From: Curtobacterium sp. VKM Ac-1395
Lineage (GTDB): Bacteria > Actinomycetota > Actinomycetes > Actinomycetales > Microbacteriaceae
NCBI RefSeq assembly: GCF_015350975.1
Contig: NZ_JADKRX010000003.1
Coordinates: 355,278-419,277 of the forward strand
Reading direction: 5' to 3'
DNA length: 64,000 bases
Every line of letters starts with the position of its first letter. Position 1 is the first letter of the stretch. Below the pieces are notes generated by a model. The model was not told where the DNA came from, made no database searches, and saw only the letters and a list, made by a program, of their open reading frames with translations. This document shows positions 52,725-61,681 of the stretch, one piece after another. Made by a program: the position numbers and the translations under genes.

Positions 52725-53213
52725 ATGAGCAACGACACGCAGGCCACCTGGCTCACGCAAGAGGCACACGACCGCCTCAAGGGCGAGCTCGAGGAGCTGA
52801 GCGGCGAGGGCCGTGCCGAGATCGCGCGCCGCATCGAGGCCGCTCGTGAAGAGGGCGACCTCAAGGAGAACGGCGGCTACCACGCCGCCAAGGACGAGCA
52901 GGGCAAGATCGAGGCCCGCATCCGCGTCCTCACCAACCTGCTGAAGACGGCCACCGTGACCGAGGCCGTCTTCGACGGCACCGTCGAACCGGGCACCGTC
53001 GTCACCGCCACGATCGCGGGCGATCCGTCGACGTTCCTGGTCGGCAGCCGCGAGATCGTGGCCGAGGGCTCGGACCTCACCGTCTACAGCCCCGTCAGCC
53101 CGGTCGGTGCGGCCATCGTCGGCCTGCGCGCCGGTGACTCCGCCACGTACACGGCGCCGAACGGCAAGGAGATCGCCGTCGAGGTGACGAAGGTCGAGCG
53201 CTACGAGCCGTAG
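52725..53213 (+). CDS. greA: Transcription elongation factor GreA
   Basis: 162 residues; rescues backtracked RNA polymerase by stimulating transcript cleavage. The N-terminal coiled coil (about 8-78) includes LTQEAHDRLKGELEELSGEGRAEIARRIEAAREEGDLKENGGYHAAK, with the acidic tip D-L-K-E-N that reaches the polymerase active site. The C-terminal FKBP-like domain follows (VGAAIVGLRAGDSATYTAPNG). Start at ATG 52725 with GAAGGGA about 9 nt upstream. Placed after a terminator, so it has its own promoter within the short gap or is read through. Confidence 0.97.
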   Translation: MSNDTQATWLTQEAHDRLKGELEELSGEGRAEIARRIEAAREEGDLKENGGYHAAKDEQGKIEARIRVLTNLLKTATVTEAVFDGTVEPGTVVTATIAGDPSTFLVGSREIVAEGSDLTVYSPVSPVGAAIVGLRAGDSATYTAPNGKEIAVEVTKVERYEP

Positions 53214-53220
53214 CGCGCAG

Positions 53221-53290
53221 CCGGGCTGTCAGCCCGGACACGTCCATGACGGGAGGCCCGTGGCGGGATCGCCACGGGCCTCCCGTCATG
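53221..53290. terminator. Double hairpin between greA and ilvA
   Basis: A CCGGGCT-GTC-AGCCCGG hairpin (53221-53237) directly after greA, then a perfect 21-bp-arm hairpin of the GGGAGGCCCG family (53245-53265 with 53270-53290, 4-nt loop). The genes converge, so the second, symmetrical structure could act on both strands. Confidence 0.8.
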
Positions 53291-53320
53291 TCCGGGGCCG
53301 ACCCCGGCACCCGGCGCCGA

Positions 53321-54571
53321 TCAGGGGGTCTGCAGGAGCCGTTCCGGGCGGAAGCCCGCCTCGTGGAGCCGCTGGATGACCTCGTCGGCGTGGTCCGGGC
53401 CGCGGGCCTCGATCGACAGGTCGAGCGCGACCTCGCTGATGACGAGCCCCTGGCCGTGCCGGGTGTGGAGGACCTCGACCACGTTCGCTCCGGCGTCGGA
53501 GATGACCTGCGCCACGCGCGCGAGCTGGCCGGGACGGTCTGGCAGCATGATCCGGATGCCGATGTAGCGCGAGGCGGCGACCAGGCCGCGCGTGATGATC
53601 CGCTCCATCATGAGCGGGTCGATGTTGCCGCCGCTGAGCAGCACCACTGTCCGGCCGGTGTCCCGCACGGAGCCGGCCATGATCGCCGCGACACCGACCG
53701 CACCGGCGGCCTCGACCACGAGCTTGGCGCGCTCGAGCAGCACCAGGAGCGCGCGGGCGACGTCGTCGTCGGACACGGTGACGATCTCGTCGACCAGGTC
53801 GCGGATGATCGGGAAGTTCATGTCGCCGGGGCGGGCCACCGCGATGCCGTCCGCGATCGTCGGGGTCGTGGTGATCGTGACCGGTTCGCCGGCGTCGAGG
53901 GAGTCCGGGTACGCGGCGGCGTTCTCGGCCTGCACCCCGATGACCCGGATGGTCCGGCCGAGGCGTTCCGCCAGGCCCTTCACCGCGATCGCGATGCCGG
54001 AGATGACCCCGCCGCCGCCGATCGGCACGACGACGGTGTCGACATCGGGGACCTGGTCGACGATCTCGAGGCCCACGGTGCCCTGCCCGGCGATCACCGC
54101 GGGGTGGTCGAACGGCGGGATGAAGACGGCGCCGGTGTGGGCGGCGAAGTCCTTCGCGGCGGACAGTGCTTCTTCCACCGAGTGGCCGCGGAGCACGACC
54201 TCGGCGCCGTAGTGGCGCGTGGCCTGCAGCTTCGGCAGGGCGACCCCGACCGGGGTGAAGATCGTCGCCGGGATGCCGAGCTCCCGGGCAGCCAGTGCGA
54301 CGCCCTGGGCGTGGTTGCCGGCACTCGCGGCGACGACGCCCGCGGCCCGCTGCTCCTCGGTCAGTGCGGAGAGCCGGTTGTACGCACCGCGGAGCTTGTA
54401 CGCCCCGGTGCGCTGCAGGTTCTCGCACTTCAGGTGCACCGGGGACCCGAGGACCTCGGCGAGGAACTGCGAGGTCTCCATCGGCGTGACCCGGGCGACC
54501 CCCGCGATCGTCTCGCGCGCCTTCTCGATGTCGTCCAGGGTGGGGATCGTCGGCGCAGTGGTGTCGGTCAC
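53321..54571 (-). CDS. ilvA: Threonine ammonia-lyase
   Basis: PLP fold-type II enzyme of 416 residues that deaminates threonine to 2-oxobutyrate (isoleucine pathway or catabolism). PLP Lys in LQRTGAYKLRGAYNRLSAL (about residue 62), SAGNHAQGVALAAR, VVPIGGGGVISGIA (phosphate cup), then a C-terminal ACT domain (RPGQLARVAQVISDAGANVVEVLHTR, about 335-405). The single short ACT-like domain resembles the catabolic/TdcB-like or actinobacterial allosteric forms, not the double-ACT-domain enterobacterial IlvA. Monocistronic and minus strand, convergent with greA. Confidence 0.93.
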   Translation of the reverse strand: MTDTTAPTIPTLDDIEKARETIAGVARVTPMETSQFLAEVLGSPVHLKCENLQRTGAYKLRGAYNRLSALTEEQRAAGVVAASAGNHAQGVALAARELGIPATIFTPVGVALPKLQATRHYGAEVVLRGHSVEEALSAAKDFAAHTGAVFIPPFDHPAVIAGQGTVGLEIVDQVPDVDTVVVPIGGGGVISGIAIAVKGLAERLGRTIRVIGVQAENAAAYPDSLDAGEPVTITTTPTIADGIAVARPGDMNFPIIRDLVDEIVTVSDDDVARALLVLLERAKLVVEAAGAVGVAAIMAGSVRDTGRTVVLLSGGNIDPLMMERIITRGLVAASRYIGIRIMLPDRPGQLARVAQVISDAGANVVEVLHTRHGQGLVISEVALDLSIEARGPDHADEVIQRLHEAGFRPERLLQTP

Positions 54572-54616
54572 GGTCCCATCATCGTCGGTCGGGAGCCCGA
54601 TGCCGAACCCGTGACG

Positions 54617-55924
54617 CTAGTTGGTGCTCGCCGTTCCCTCAGCCGCCGCGGGGGCCTTGTCGCTGCCGGGAGCCGGGACGTCGTCGCCGACCTTGTGCCG
54701 ACGGCGGCGCATCAGCTGGAGCTGCCCGTGCTGGCCACGCTTCGGGGTGGCCTCGAGCACGTGGTCGGAGTCGAGTCGACGCCAGCGACCACTCGCGATG
54801 GTCGTGACCATGGCGTTCAGGGTGGCGATGAGCGGGACGGCGAAGAACGCACCGGCGATGCCGGCGAGACCAGCCGACGCGGTGACGCCGAGGACGACCG
54901 CGAGGGGGTGCACCTTCACGGCGTTGCCCATCACGAGCGGCTGCAGGATGTGGCCCTCGATCTGCTGCACCAGGAGCACGACGGCCAGGACGAGCACCGC
55001 GGCCACCGGGCCGTTGAAGATGAGCGCGACGAAGATCGCCAGGAACCCGGTCACGATCGCGCCGACGACGGGGATGAACGCCCCGAGGAACACGAACGCG
55101 GCGATCGGGATCACGAGCGGCATGCCGCCGAAGAACAGCCCGACGATGAACGCGCCGCCGCCGATGCCGACCGCGTCGACGAAGGCGACGAAGATCTGCA
55201 CGCGGATGAAGCTGGTGAGGGTGATCCACCCGGCGACACCGGCGCCGTCGACGGCCGCACGGGCCTTGCGCGGGAAGAGCCGGACGGTCCAGCGCCAGAC
55301 GTTCTTGCCGTCGATGAGCAGGAAGATCGTCGTGAACAGGACGATGAACAGGGCTTCGAACGCGTGGGTGGCCCCGGAACCGGCGCTGGCGACCCCGGAC
55401 AGGATCGACGCGGAGTTGTCCTGGAGCCACTTCGTGCCGTCGTCCAGCCAGCCGTTGACGTCGCCCTGCGTGATGCCCAGGCCGGAGTTCAGGACGAGGT
55501 CCTTGATGTTCGCGTACTGGTCCACCGTGCGGTCACGGAGCGAGGGGTACGACGCGATGACCTGGTCGACGACGAGCCAGATCAGCGCGCCGACGGCGGC
55601 GATGCCACCGAGCAGGCTCATCACGATCGCGAGCCACTTCGGCACGTGGTGCCGCTGCAGCCAGTTCGAGATCGGGACGAGGAGCGCCGAGATGACGATG
55701 CCGACGAGGAACGGGATGAGGATCTCGCTGAACACCGTCATCAGCCAGATGAAGAGCGCGATCACCCCGACGACGACGAGCACCCGCCACGACCAGGCAC
55801 CCGCGATGCGGACGCCCGTCGGCACCGCGTCCTCGACCACGGGGTCGGGGTGCGTCCTCGGCGTCACGACCACGGGTGCGGGTACGGGTGCGGGTGCGTC
55901 ACGGTTCTTCTTGCCCCAAGCCAT
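54617..55924 (-). CDS. AI-2E family transporter (TqsA/PerM type)
   Basis: 435 residues, about eight transmembrane helices. N-terminal Pro/Ala/Val-rich region (about 1-40), then SWRVLVVVGVIALFIWLMTVF, ILIPFLVGIVISALLVPISNWL, PKWLAIVMSLLGGIAAVGAL, a long extracytoplasmic helical loop, and the conserved GGMPLVIPIAAFVFLGAFIPVVGAIVTG and QQIEGHILQPLVMGNAVKVHPLAVVLGV. Some members export autoinducer-2, others work as Na+/H+ antiporters, so the name does not fix the substrate. A basic, Gln/Arg-rich C-terminus ends the protein. ATG 55924 is the start; the longer frame is shadow. Confidence 0.9.
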   Translation of the reverse strand: MAWGKKNRDAPAPVPAPVVVTPRTHPDPVVEDAVPTGVRIAGAWSWRVLVVVGVIALFIWLMTVFSEILIPFLVGIVISALLVPISNWLQRHHVPKWLAIVMSLLGGIAAVGALIWLVVDQVIASYPSLRDRTVDQYANIKDLVLNSGLGITQGDVNGWLDDGTKWLQDNSASILSGVASAGSGATHAFEALFIVLFTTIFLLIDGKNVWRWTVRLFPRKARAAVDGAGVAGWITLTSFIRVQIFVAFVDAVGIGGGAFIVGLFFGGMPLVIPIAAFVFLGAFIPVVGAIVTGFLAIFVALIFNGPVAAVLVLAVVLLVQQIEGHILQPLVMGNAVKVHPLAVVLGVTASAGLAGIAGAFFAVPLIATLNAMVTTIASGRWRRLDSDHVLEATPKRGQHGQLQLMRRRRHKVGDDVPAPGSDKAPAAAEGTASTN

Positions 55925-56020
55925 GCCGCCGATCCTATCCGCGGGCCCGCCCGTCGGGTTCCAGATGCGACATGTGGGTACTGGCAGGCGTCGTCGGCGG
56001 TGCTCAGTAGGGTCGGTCGC

Positions 56021-57292
56021 ATGGCTCGCACCACGCTCTCCGCCGCCGAGGCACGCCGCGTCAGCCTGGCGGCGCAGGGCTTCGGACGTGCCAGGACCGA
56101 CCCGGTCACGACCCGGTCCCTGACCGCGACGATCGGGCGGCTGGGCCTGCTGCAGATCGACTCCGTGAACGTCTTCGAACGCAGCCACTACCTGCCGTTG
56201 TTCGCGCGGCTCGGTGCCTACGACCGCACGGCACTCGACCGCCTGACGTTCACGAAGCGGGGACCGTACGTCGAGTACTGGGCGCACGAGGCCGCCTTCG
56301 TCCCGCGCGACGACCTGAAGCTGTTCCGCTGGAAGATGGACGCGATGCGCGAGCGGGACGCCGGCCCCACCCGCGCCGCCTGGGTCGAGCGCACCGCCGG
56401 TGTCCGGCAGGAACTCCGTGCCCTGCTCGCGGCCGAGGGCCCGATGCCTGCGAGCGCGGTGGAGCACGAGTCGAACGTCCGTCGCGGACCGTGGTGGGGC
56501 TGGAGCGACGTCAAGACCGGGCTCGAGCAGATGTTCCGGTGGGGCGACGTCGTCAGCGCCGGTCGCGCCGGGTTCGAGCGCGTGTACGCCCTGCCGGACC
56601 AGGTGCTCCCCGCCGGGTTCCTCGACGACGCCCCCGCGCGGCCGGACGCCATCCGCGACCTCGTCGCCCGGGCCACGCGGGCGATCGGGGTCGGCACCCG
56701 GGCGGACATCGCGGACCACTACCGCCTGCGCTCGGACGACACCGCGGCCGCGATCGCCGACCTGCAGGACGCCGGCGTGCTCCTGCCCGTGCAGGTCGAG
56801 GGCTGGCGGGAGCGCGCCTGGCTGCACGCCGACGCCCGGGTGCCCCGCACGATGACGGCGGACGCCCTGCTGAGTCCGTTCGACCCCGTCGTGTGGTTCC
56901 GGCGCCGGGCCGAGCGGATGTACGACTTCCACTACCGGATCGAGATCTACACGCCCGCGCCGAAGCGGGTGTTCGGGTACTACGTGCTGCCGGTGCTGCA
57001 GGACGACGCCCTCGTGGGCCGGGTCGACCTGAAGAGCGACCGGCAGGGCGGGGTCCTGCGGGTGCGGACCGCCTGGGACCAGGACACGGCGCAGATCGAC
57101 GCCGAGCGCCTCGCCGTGACCCTGCGGCCTGCGGCGGCGTGGCAGGGGCTCGACGGCGTCGAGGTCACCGACCGCGGCACGGCGGCGGCGCGGGTCGCGG
57201 GGGCCCTCGGTGTGCCGCTCGTCCCGCACCAGGCGGCCGACGACGCCGACGCGGCCGCAGTCACCGCGGACGGTGACGCTCCCGCTCCCTAG
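56021..57292 (+). CDS. YcaQ-like winged-helix DNA glycosylase
   Basis: 423 residues of the HTH_42/YcaQ family, which includes enzymes that unhook interstrand crosslinks and open azinomycin-type adducts. N-terminal helices (LSAAEARRVSLAAQGFG), IGRLGLLQIDSVNVFERSHYLPLF with the catalytic Q-x-D motif (QID, about residue 46-48), WAHEAAFVPRDDLKLFRWKM, tandem winged-helix domains and LLSPFDPVVWFRRRAERMYDFHYRIEIYTPAPKRVFGYYVLPVL. The start is ATG 56021 with no leader space for a Shine-Dalgarno, suggesting a leaderless message. It converges with htpX, its stop overlapping htpX by a few bases. Confidence 0.9.
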   Translation: MARTTLSAAEARRVSLAAQGFGRARTDPVTTRSLTATIGRLGLLQIDSVNVFERSHYLPLFARLGAYDRTALDRLTFTKRGPYVEYWAHEAAFVPRDDLKLFRWKMDAMRERDAGPTRAAWVERTAGVRQELRALLAAEGPMPASAVEHESNVRRGPWWGWSDVKTGLEQMFRWGDVVSAGRAGFERVYALPDQVLPAGFLDDAPARPDAIRDLVARATRAIGVGTRADIADHYRLRSDDTAAAIADLQDAGVLLPVQVEGWRERAWLHADARVPRTMTADALLSPFDPVVWFRRRAERMYDFHYRIEIYTPAPKRVFGYYVLPVLQDDALVGRVDLKSDRQGGVLRVRTAWDQDTAQIDAERLAVTLRPAAAWQGLDGVEVTDRGTAAARVAGALGVPLVPHQAADDADAAAVTADGDAPAP

Positions 57293-58191
57293 AAGTGGTC
57301 CTGGATCCCGCGCAGGCGGGCGATGCGGTCCGGCAGCGGCGGGTGCGTCGAGAACAGCCGGTCCAGCACGCCGGGCCGCATCGGGTCGGCGATCCACAGG
57401 TGCGCCATCGCGGAGTTCTGCGTCTGCATCGGCTGGCCGTACGCGCCGAGCTTCTCGAGCGCCCTGGCGAGTCCCTCCGGGTGCCGGGTGGTCAGCGCGC
57501 CGGTGGCGTCCGCCAGGTACTCGCGCTGCCGGGACACCGCGGCCTGCACCCCCATCGCCGCGATCGGCGCCACGACCACCGCGGCGAGGCCGGCGACGAG
57601 CAGGATCGGGTTCGCGCCGCCGCCGTTGTCGCTGTTGCGGTTCCGCCCGCCGGACAGCCCGCTGACGACCGAGATGCGCAGGAGCACGTCGGCGATCAGC
57701 CCGACGGCGACGACGAGCCCGAACACCATCGTCGAGACCCGGATGTCGTGGTTCCGGACGTGGCCGAGTTCGTGCGCCATGACGCCCTGGAGCTCCTGGT
57801 CGTCCATGAGCTCGAGCAGCCCGGTGGTCGCCGCGACCACGGCGTGCTCGGGGTCACGGCCGGTGGCGAAGGCGTTCGGCGCCGGGTCACGGATGACGTA
57901 CACGCGCGGCATCGGCGTGCCCGTCGCGATCGCCAGGTTCTCCACGGTGCGCCAGAGCCGGGGTTCCGTCGTGCGGTCGATCTCGACGCCGCCGGCGATC
58001 GCCGTGGCCTGGCGCGCTGCGGTGAAGTACTGCAGGAGCGCGTAGGCGAGTGCCACGACCAAGACGATGAACCCGATGGAGACGTTGCCGGCGAGGTACC
58101 CGCCGAGGAACCCGAGCGCTCCGATGACCACCAGGAAGACCAGGACGATCACGACGGTGTTGCGCTTGTTGCGCGCGATGGCGCTGTACAT
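57289..58191 (-). CDS. htpX: M48-family zinc metalloprotease HtpX-like
   Basis: 300 residues. Two N-terminal transmembrane helices (VIVLVFLVVIGALGFLGGYLAG; IGFIVLVVALAYALLQYF), zinc motif HELGH in VMAHELGHVRNHDIRVS (about residue 140), a further pair of hydrophobic helices (FGLVVAVGLIADVLLRI; LLVAGLAAVVVAPIAAMGV), and the third zinc ligand in REYLADATGALTTRHPEGL. Probable membrane protein quality control, with the catalytic domain in the cytoplasm. lemA lies immediately upstream (22 bp), a pair often conserved. Confidence 0.94.
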   Translation of the reverse strand: MYSAIARNKRNTVVIVLVFLVVIGALGFLGGYLAGNVSIGFIVLVVALAYALLQYFTAARQATAIAGGVEIDRTTEPRLWRTVENLAIATGTPMPRVYVIRDPAPNAFATGRDPEHAVVAATTGLLELMDDQELQGVMAHELGHVRNHDIRVSTMVFGLVVAVGLIADVLLRISVVSGLSGGRNRNSDNGGGANPILLVAGLAAVVVAPIAAMGVQAAVSRQREYLADATGALTTRHPEGLARALEKLGAYGQPMQTQNSAMAHLWIADPMRPGVLDRLFSTHPPLPDRIARLRGIQDHF

Positions 58192-58213
58192 GCGAGGGGG
58201 CCGTGCCGCCGTG

Positions 58214-58795
58214 TCAGAACTGGACGCGCGGCGGTTCGGCGATCGCCGCGGGTTCGGTGGTCTCGAAGAAGGAGGCCTCGCTGAACCCGCGGCTCTTCGC
58301 GAACGACGAGTTCGGGAAGACCTTGATCTTCGTGTTCAGCTCGCGGACGCCGCCGTTGTAGAAGCGCCTGGCCGACTGGATCTTGTCCTCGGTGTCGACG
58401 AGTTCGGTCTGCAACTGCAGGAAGTTCTGGCTCGACTGGAGCTGCGGGTACCCCTCGGCGACGGCGAACACGCTCTTGAGGGCCTTCTGCATGTGCCCCT
58501 CGGCCGCGGAGGCCTGGTCGGCGTCACCCGCGTTGAGCGTCTCCGCCCTGGCCTTCGTGACGTCGTCGAACACGGCCTTCTCGTGCGTCGCGTACCCCTT
58601 GACCGTGCTGACGATCGTGGGGATGAGGTCGGCGCGGCGCTTGAGCTGCACGGAGATGTCGCTCCAGGCCTCGTCCACGCGGACCTTCAGCGTGACGAGG
58701 GAGTTGTACGTGACCCAGAGGTAGATCCCGACCACCACGAGGAGCACGACCACGACGCCGACGACGATCAGGGTCGTGATGAGACCGGTGTCCAT
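58214..58795 (-). CDS. LemA family protein
   Basis: 193 residues. One N-terminal transmembrane helix (LITTLIVVGVVVVLLVVVGIYLWV, about 5-28) followed by a long helical domain with the family motif YNSLVTLKVRVDEAWSDISVQLKRRADLIPTIVSTVKGYATHEK and the C-terminal AEGYPQLQSSQNFLQLQTEL, RRFYNGGVRELNTKIKVFPNS. Function of LemA is not settled. Start at ATG 58795. Upstream on the minus strand TAGAAT (58872-58877) is a plausible -10. Likely cotranscribed with htpX. Confidence 0.92.
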   Translation of the reverse strand: MDTGLITTLIVVGVVVVLLVVVGIYLWVTYNSLVTLKVRVDEAWSDISVQLKRRADLIPTIVSTVKGYATHEKAVFDDVTKARAETLNAGDADQASAAEGHMQKALKSVFAVAEGYPQLQSSQNFLQLQTELVDTEDKIQSARRFYNGGVRELNTKIKVFPNSSFAKSRGFSEASFFETTEPAAIAEPPRVQF

Positions 58796-59012
58796 GCGGG
58801 AGTGCTCCTTGTCGCGTCGGGTTGTCCGCGGCCTGGCCGGTGTCACCTGCACGCCGGACGGACCAGCGTCGATTCTAACGACGGCACGCGCGTGGTCCTC
58901 GCCCGCTCCGCGGTTCACGGAGGATTCCCGCGTGCCGCACATCCGACGTTCGGCAGAGACCCTGGTACGGGGTGCATCGCGGCCGGGAATCGCAGATCCC
59001 CCGCGAGGAGGA

Positions 59013-59041
59013 TTGACCGATCGGCCCGCGTCGCGTGGGAT
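59013..59041 (+). promoter_or_regulatory. Promoter of the Ig-like/polytopic protein gene
   Basis: TTGACC (59013-59018), 17-bp spacer, TGGGAT (59036-59041). The ATG of the next gene is at 59050, so transcription would begin within a few bases of the start codon. The remaining gap back to 58796 holds only the presumed lemA promoter. Confidence 0.6.
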
Positions 59042-59049
59042 GGGGGGAC

Positions 59050-61515
59050 ATGAACACGCGCGGGGACCACGTGGACACCAGGGCCGTCGGGGGCGACGGC
59101 TCAGCTCGTCGTGCCCGGACGGCGGTGACCGGGATCGCCGCTGCCGTGCTCGCGGGCGCGCTCCTGGTGCTCGGCGTCGCCCCGGCGGTGGGAGCGACAG
59201 GGGCCCCAGACACGACCGCGCAGGCCACCAGCACGGTCACGGACGGCGCGGCAACGGGCAACCCGGAAAGCGCGGACGACGCGGCAACGGGCACCGCCCC
59301 GGCCCCGGACGCCCTGTCCGCCCAGCGCCCCACCGCGTCCCCGTCCCCCGAACCCGCGCGGCCCGGCGCACCGACGTCACCCCCGCCGACCGGCCTCCCG
59401 GCGACCGACCCGACGATCGCCGACCCCGGCGACATCACCAGCGCGACCGGGGCCTTCCGCGGCACGGCGACACCCGGTCACGGCATCCGGGTGATGGACC
59501 CCCGCGTCGCCAGCGCCTCCGTCTGCACCGCCACGACCGACCTCCGCGGCGCCTGGTCGTGCTCGGGCACCGTCCGGAGCGGCGCGCAGCAGGTGTTCAC
59601 CGTGCAGGACACGACGGACGCAGCACGACGGACGGCGGACGCCCCCGCCGCGGACGTCGTCGTCCCGCCGGTCGTCACCACCCGCGGGACGACCACCGGA
59701 TCGGTCTCCGGCAGCGGCGACGCGGGCATGACGGTCACGGTGACGGCGTCCGGCTCCCGGGCGGAACGCACCGCCACGGTCGGGTCCGACGGCCGGTGGG
59801 TGGTCTCGTGGGCGATCGGGGCAGCCCCGCGCCCGAGCGGCACCGTCTCGATGACGGCGACCCAGACCGCGAGCACGGCCGCCGGCTACCTGTCCGACCT
59901 CCGGAGTGCGACCTCGCAACCGGTGTCGGTGACGTTCGACCGCACACCCCCGGCCGCGCCCCGCATCACCGCTCCTGTGGCCGACCCCCGCGCCGTCGTG
60001 CAGCCGCTCACGGTGCGCGGGACCGGCGAGGCGGGGGCCCAGCTCACCGTGTACGTCGACCGCGTCCCCGTGTGCGGGACGACCGTCGGCGCAGACCGCT
60101 CGTGGTCCTGCTCGACGGGCGGCTCCCGGTTCACGGCCGGTCGGCACCTCGTCTCGGCGCTGCAGCACGACGCCGCCGGCAACCACTCGGCACCCTCGGC
60201 GTCCGTCCGGGTGGTGCTGGCCGCCGCCGGCGCCAGCGTCCCCGGGTCCACGCCGTCGGGGACGGCCGGCGCGGACGACGGCCCGACGTCCGGCACGTCG
60301 GGGCAGCCCGGACTCGGATCTGCGAACGGCGGCACGACGGGCAGCCCGGGCACCGGCGGACACGACCGCGACACCGGGCACCACGGCGGCGGCACCGGGA
60401 ACGGAGGCACCGCCGGCACCGGCGGCGGCACCACCGGCACCGGCGGCGGCAGCAGCACCGGCGGTGCCTCCGGCACGAGCGGCGGCTCCGGCACCGGCAC
60501 GGGTCCCGGCGCCGGTCACGGCGACTGGTCCGGACCCGCCGGCGACTGGACGACCGCCACCTCGTTCGACCACGCCGTCCCGACGATCCAGTCCTCGGCG
60601 TCGTGGCGCACCCTCGCGGTCGCCGCTGCGGTCGCCGTCGGGTTCCTGTTGCTCGTCGCCGGGCCCGCTCGACTCGTCGCCCGGACACTCCGGGGCCGGG
60701 TGTCGCTCCGCCCGGCCTCCTTCACCGGCCGCAACCGACCCCGCACCGAGCGCACCCGGGGCGACGACGCCCTGCCGGCGTGGGCCTCGATCGGCCTCGC
60801 CGTGGTGCTGGCCGGTGTCCTGACCCTGCTCGCGGTCGGCGTCTCGCTCGAGGCCCGCTACGTCCGCCTCGCCATCGCCGTCCTGCTCGGCACCGCGGTG
60901 CTCACGGCGGCCGTGGTCCTCACCACCCGGTGGGCGGCGGGCGCCGACCGGCACACGATCGGCTGGCGCGTCTCCCCGTGGCTCGTGCTGGCAGCACTCG
61001 TCGCCTGCGGTGTCACGCGCGCAGCCGACCTCTCCCCCGCCCTGGTCATCGGCGTGCTCCTGGTGCCGGTGGGCCGTCCCGACGCCGACACGGGAGCGAT
61101 GCGGCTGGGGGCCGGCATCGCCGCGTGCGCCCGCAGCGCGACCTGGCGATCGACCGGTCTGCTCGTCCTCGCCGCGGTCGGCTGGGTGCTCCACAGCCTG
61201 ACCCCCGGCACCGGGTTCTGGACCGCGCTGGTGTCCGAGTTCGCCATCACGCTGTGCGTCGGCGGCCTCGGTGCCCTCGTCGCCACGCTCCTCCCGGTCG
61301 CCGGCTCCGCGGGGAGCGCCCTGTGGGCACACTCCCGAGCCCGGTACGCCGCCGTCGCCGGCCTCGGCGTCGCCCTCGCGGCAGCCGTCTACTCCGGCTC
61401 CGCCGGCACCCACGTCCCGCCCGTCGCCCTGGTCGTCGTGGCCTGCGCGAGCGTGGCCGTCGCGGCGGCCACCTGGCTCTGGGTGCGCGTGCTCGAACCG
61501 GACCTGAGCGGCTGA
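59050..61515 (+). CDS. Large cell-surface protein: Ig-like repeats plus polytopic membrane domain, unknown
   Basis: 821 residues, family not recognised. N-terminal signal/anchor (VTGIAAAVLAGALLVLGVAP, about 28-47), then a Ser/Thr/Pro-rich stretch to about residue 115. Three beta-rich Ig-like repeats follow, each with GxGxxG...V.V and a G-x-W motif (FRGTATPGHGIRVMD/GAWSCSG; SGSGDAGMTVTVTASG/GRWVVSW; VRGTGEAGAQLTVYVD/RSWSCSTG), spanning about 130-395. Next is a Gly/Thr/Ser-rich spacer (about 400-500; GGTAGTGGGTTGTGGGSSTG). The C-terminal 300 residues hold about eight or nine transmembrane helices. Cys residues in repeats 1 and 3 occur in pairs and may form disulfides. Leaderless-like start. A secreted Ig-like region joined to a polytopic domain is unusual. 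Confidence 0.8.
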   Translation: MNTRGDHVDTRAVGGDGSARRARTAVTGIAAAVLAGALLVLGVAPAVGATGAPDTTAQATSTVTDGAATGNPESADDAATGTAPAPDALSAQRPTASPSPEPARPGAPTSPPPTGLPATDPTIADPGDITSATGAFRGTATPGHGIRVMDPRVASASVCTATTDLRGAWSCSGTVRSGAQQVFTVQDTTDAARRTADAPAADVVVPPVVTTRGTTTGSVSGSGDAGMTVTVTASGSRAERTATVGSDGRWVVSWAIGAAPRPSGTVSMTATQTASTAAGYLSDLRSATSQPVSVTFDRTPPAAPRITAPVADPRAVVQPLTVRGTGEAGAQLTVYVDRVPVCGTTVGADRSWSCSTGGSRFTAGRHLVSALQHDAAGNHSAPSASVRVVLAAAGASVPGSTPSGTAGADDGPTSGTSGQPGLGSANGGTTGSPGTGGHDRDTGHHGGGTGNGGTAGTGGGTTGTGGGSSTGGASGTSGGSGTGTGPGAGHGDWSGPAGDWTTATSFDHAVPTIQSSASWRTLAVAAAVAVGFLLLVAGPARLVARTLRGRVSLRPASFTGRNRPRTERTRGDDALPAWASIGLAVVLAGVLTLLAVGVSLEARYVRLAIAVLLGTAVLTAAVVLTTRWAAGADRHTIGWRVSPWLVLAALVACGVTRAADLSPALVIGVLLVPVGRPDADTGAMRLGAGIAACARSATWRSTGLLVLAAVGWVLHSLTPGTGFWTALVSEFAITLCVGGLGALVATLLPVAGSAGSALWAHSRARYAAVAGLGVALAAAVYSGSAGTHVPPVALVVVACASVAVAAATWLWVRVLEPDLSG

Positions 61516-61681
61516 GTCGAGCCGAGCCTCCTGACCGGACCTGGAGCGGGACTGGAGGCCCGGCACCGGTCCACGAGACCGGAGCCGTCCACCGGTGCGC
61601 GGCCGGCGGGCCGACGCCCCACGCGCCGATTACGCTGGTCTGCGGTGCGTGCGGCGCGCCGCACGAGCCCAGGGAGCGACG

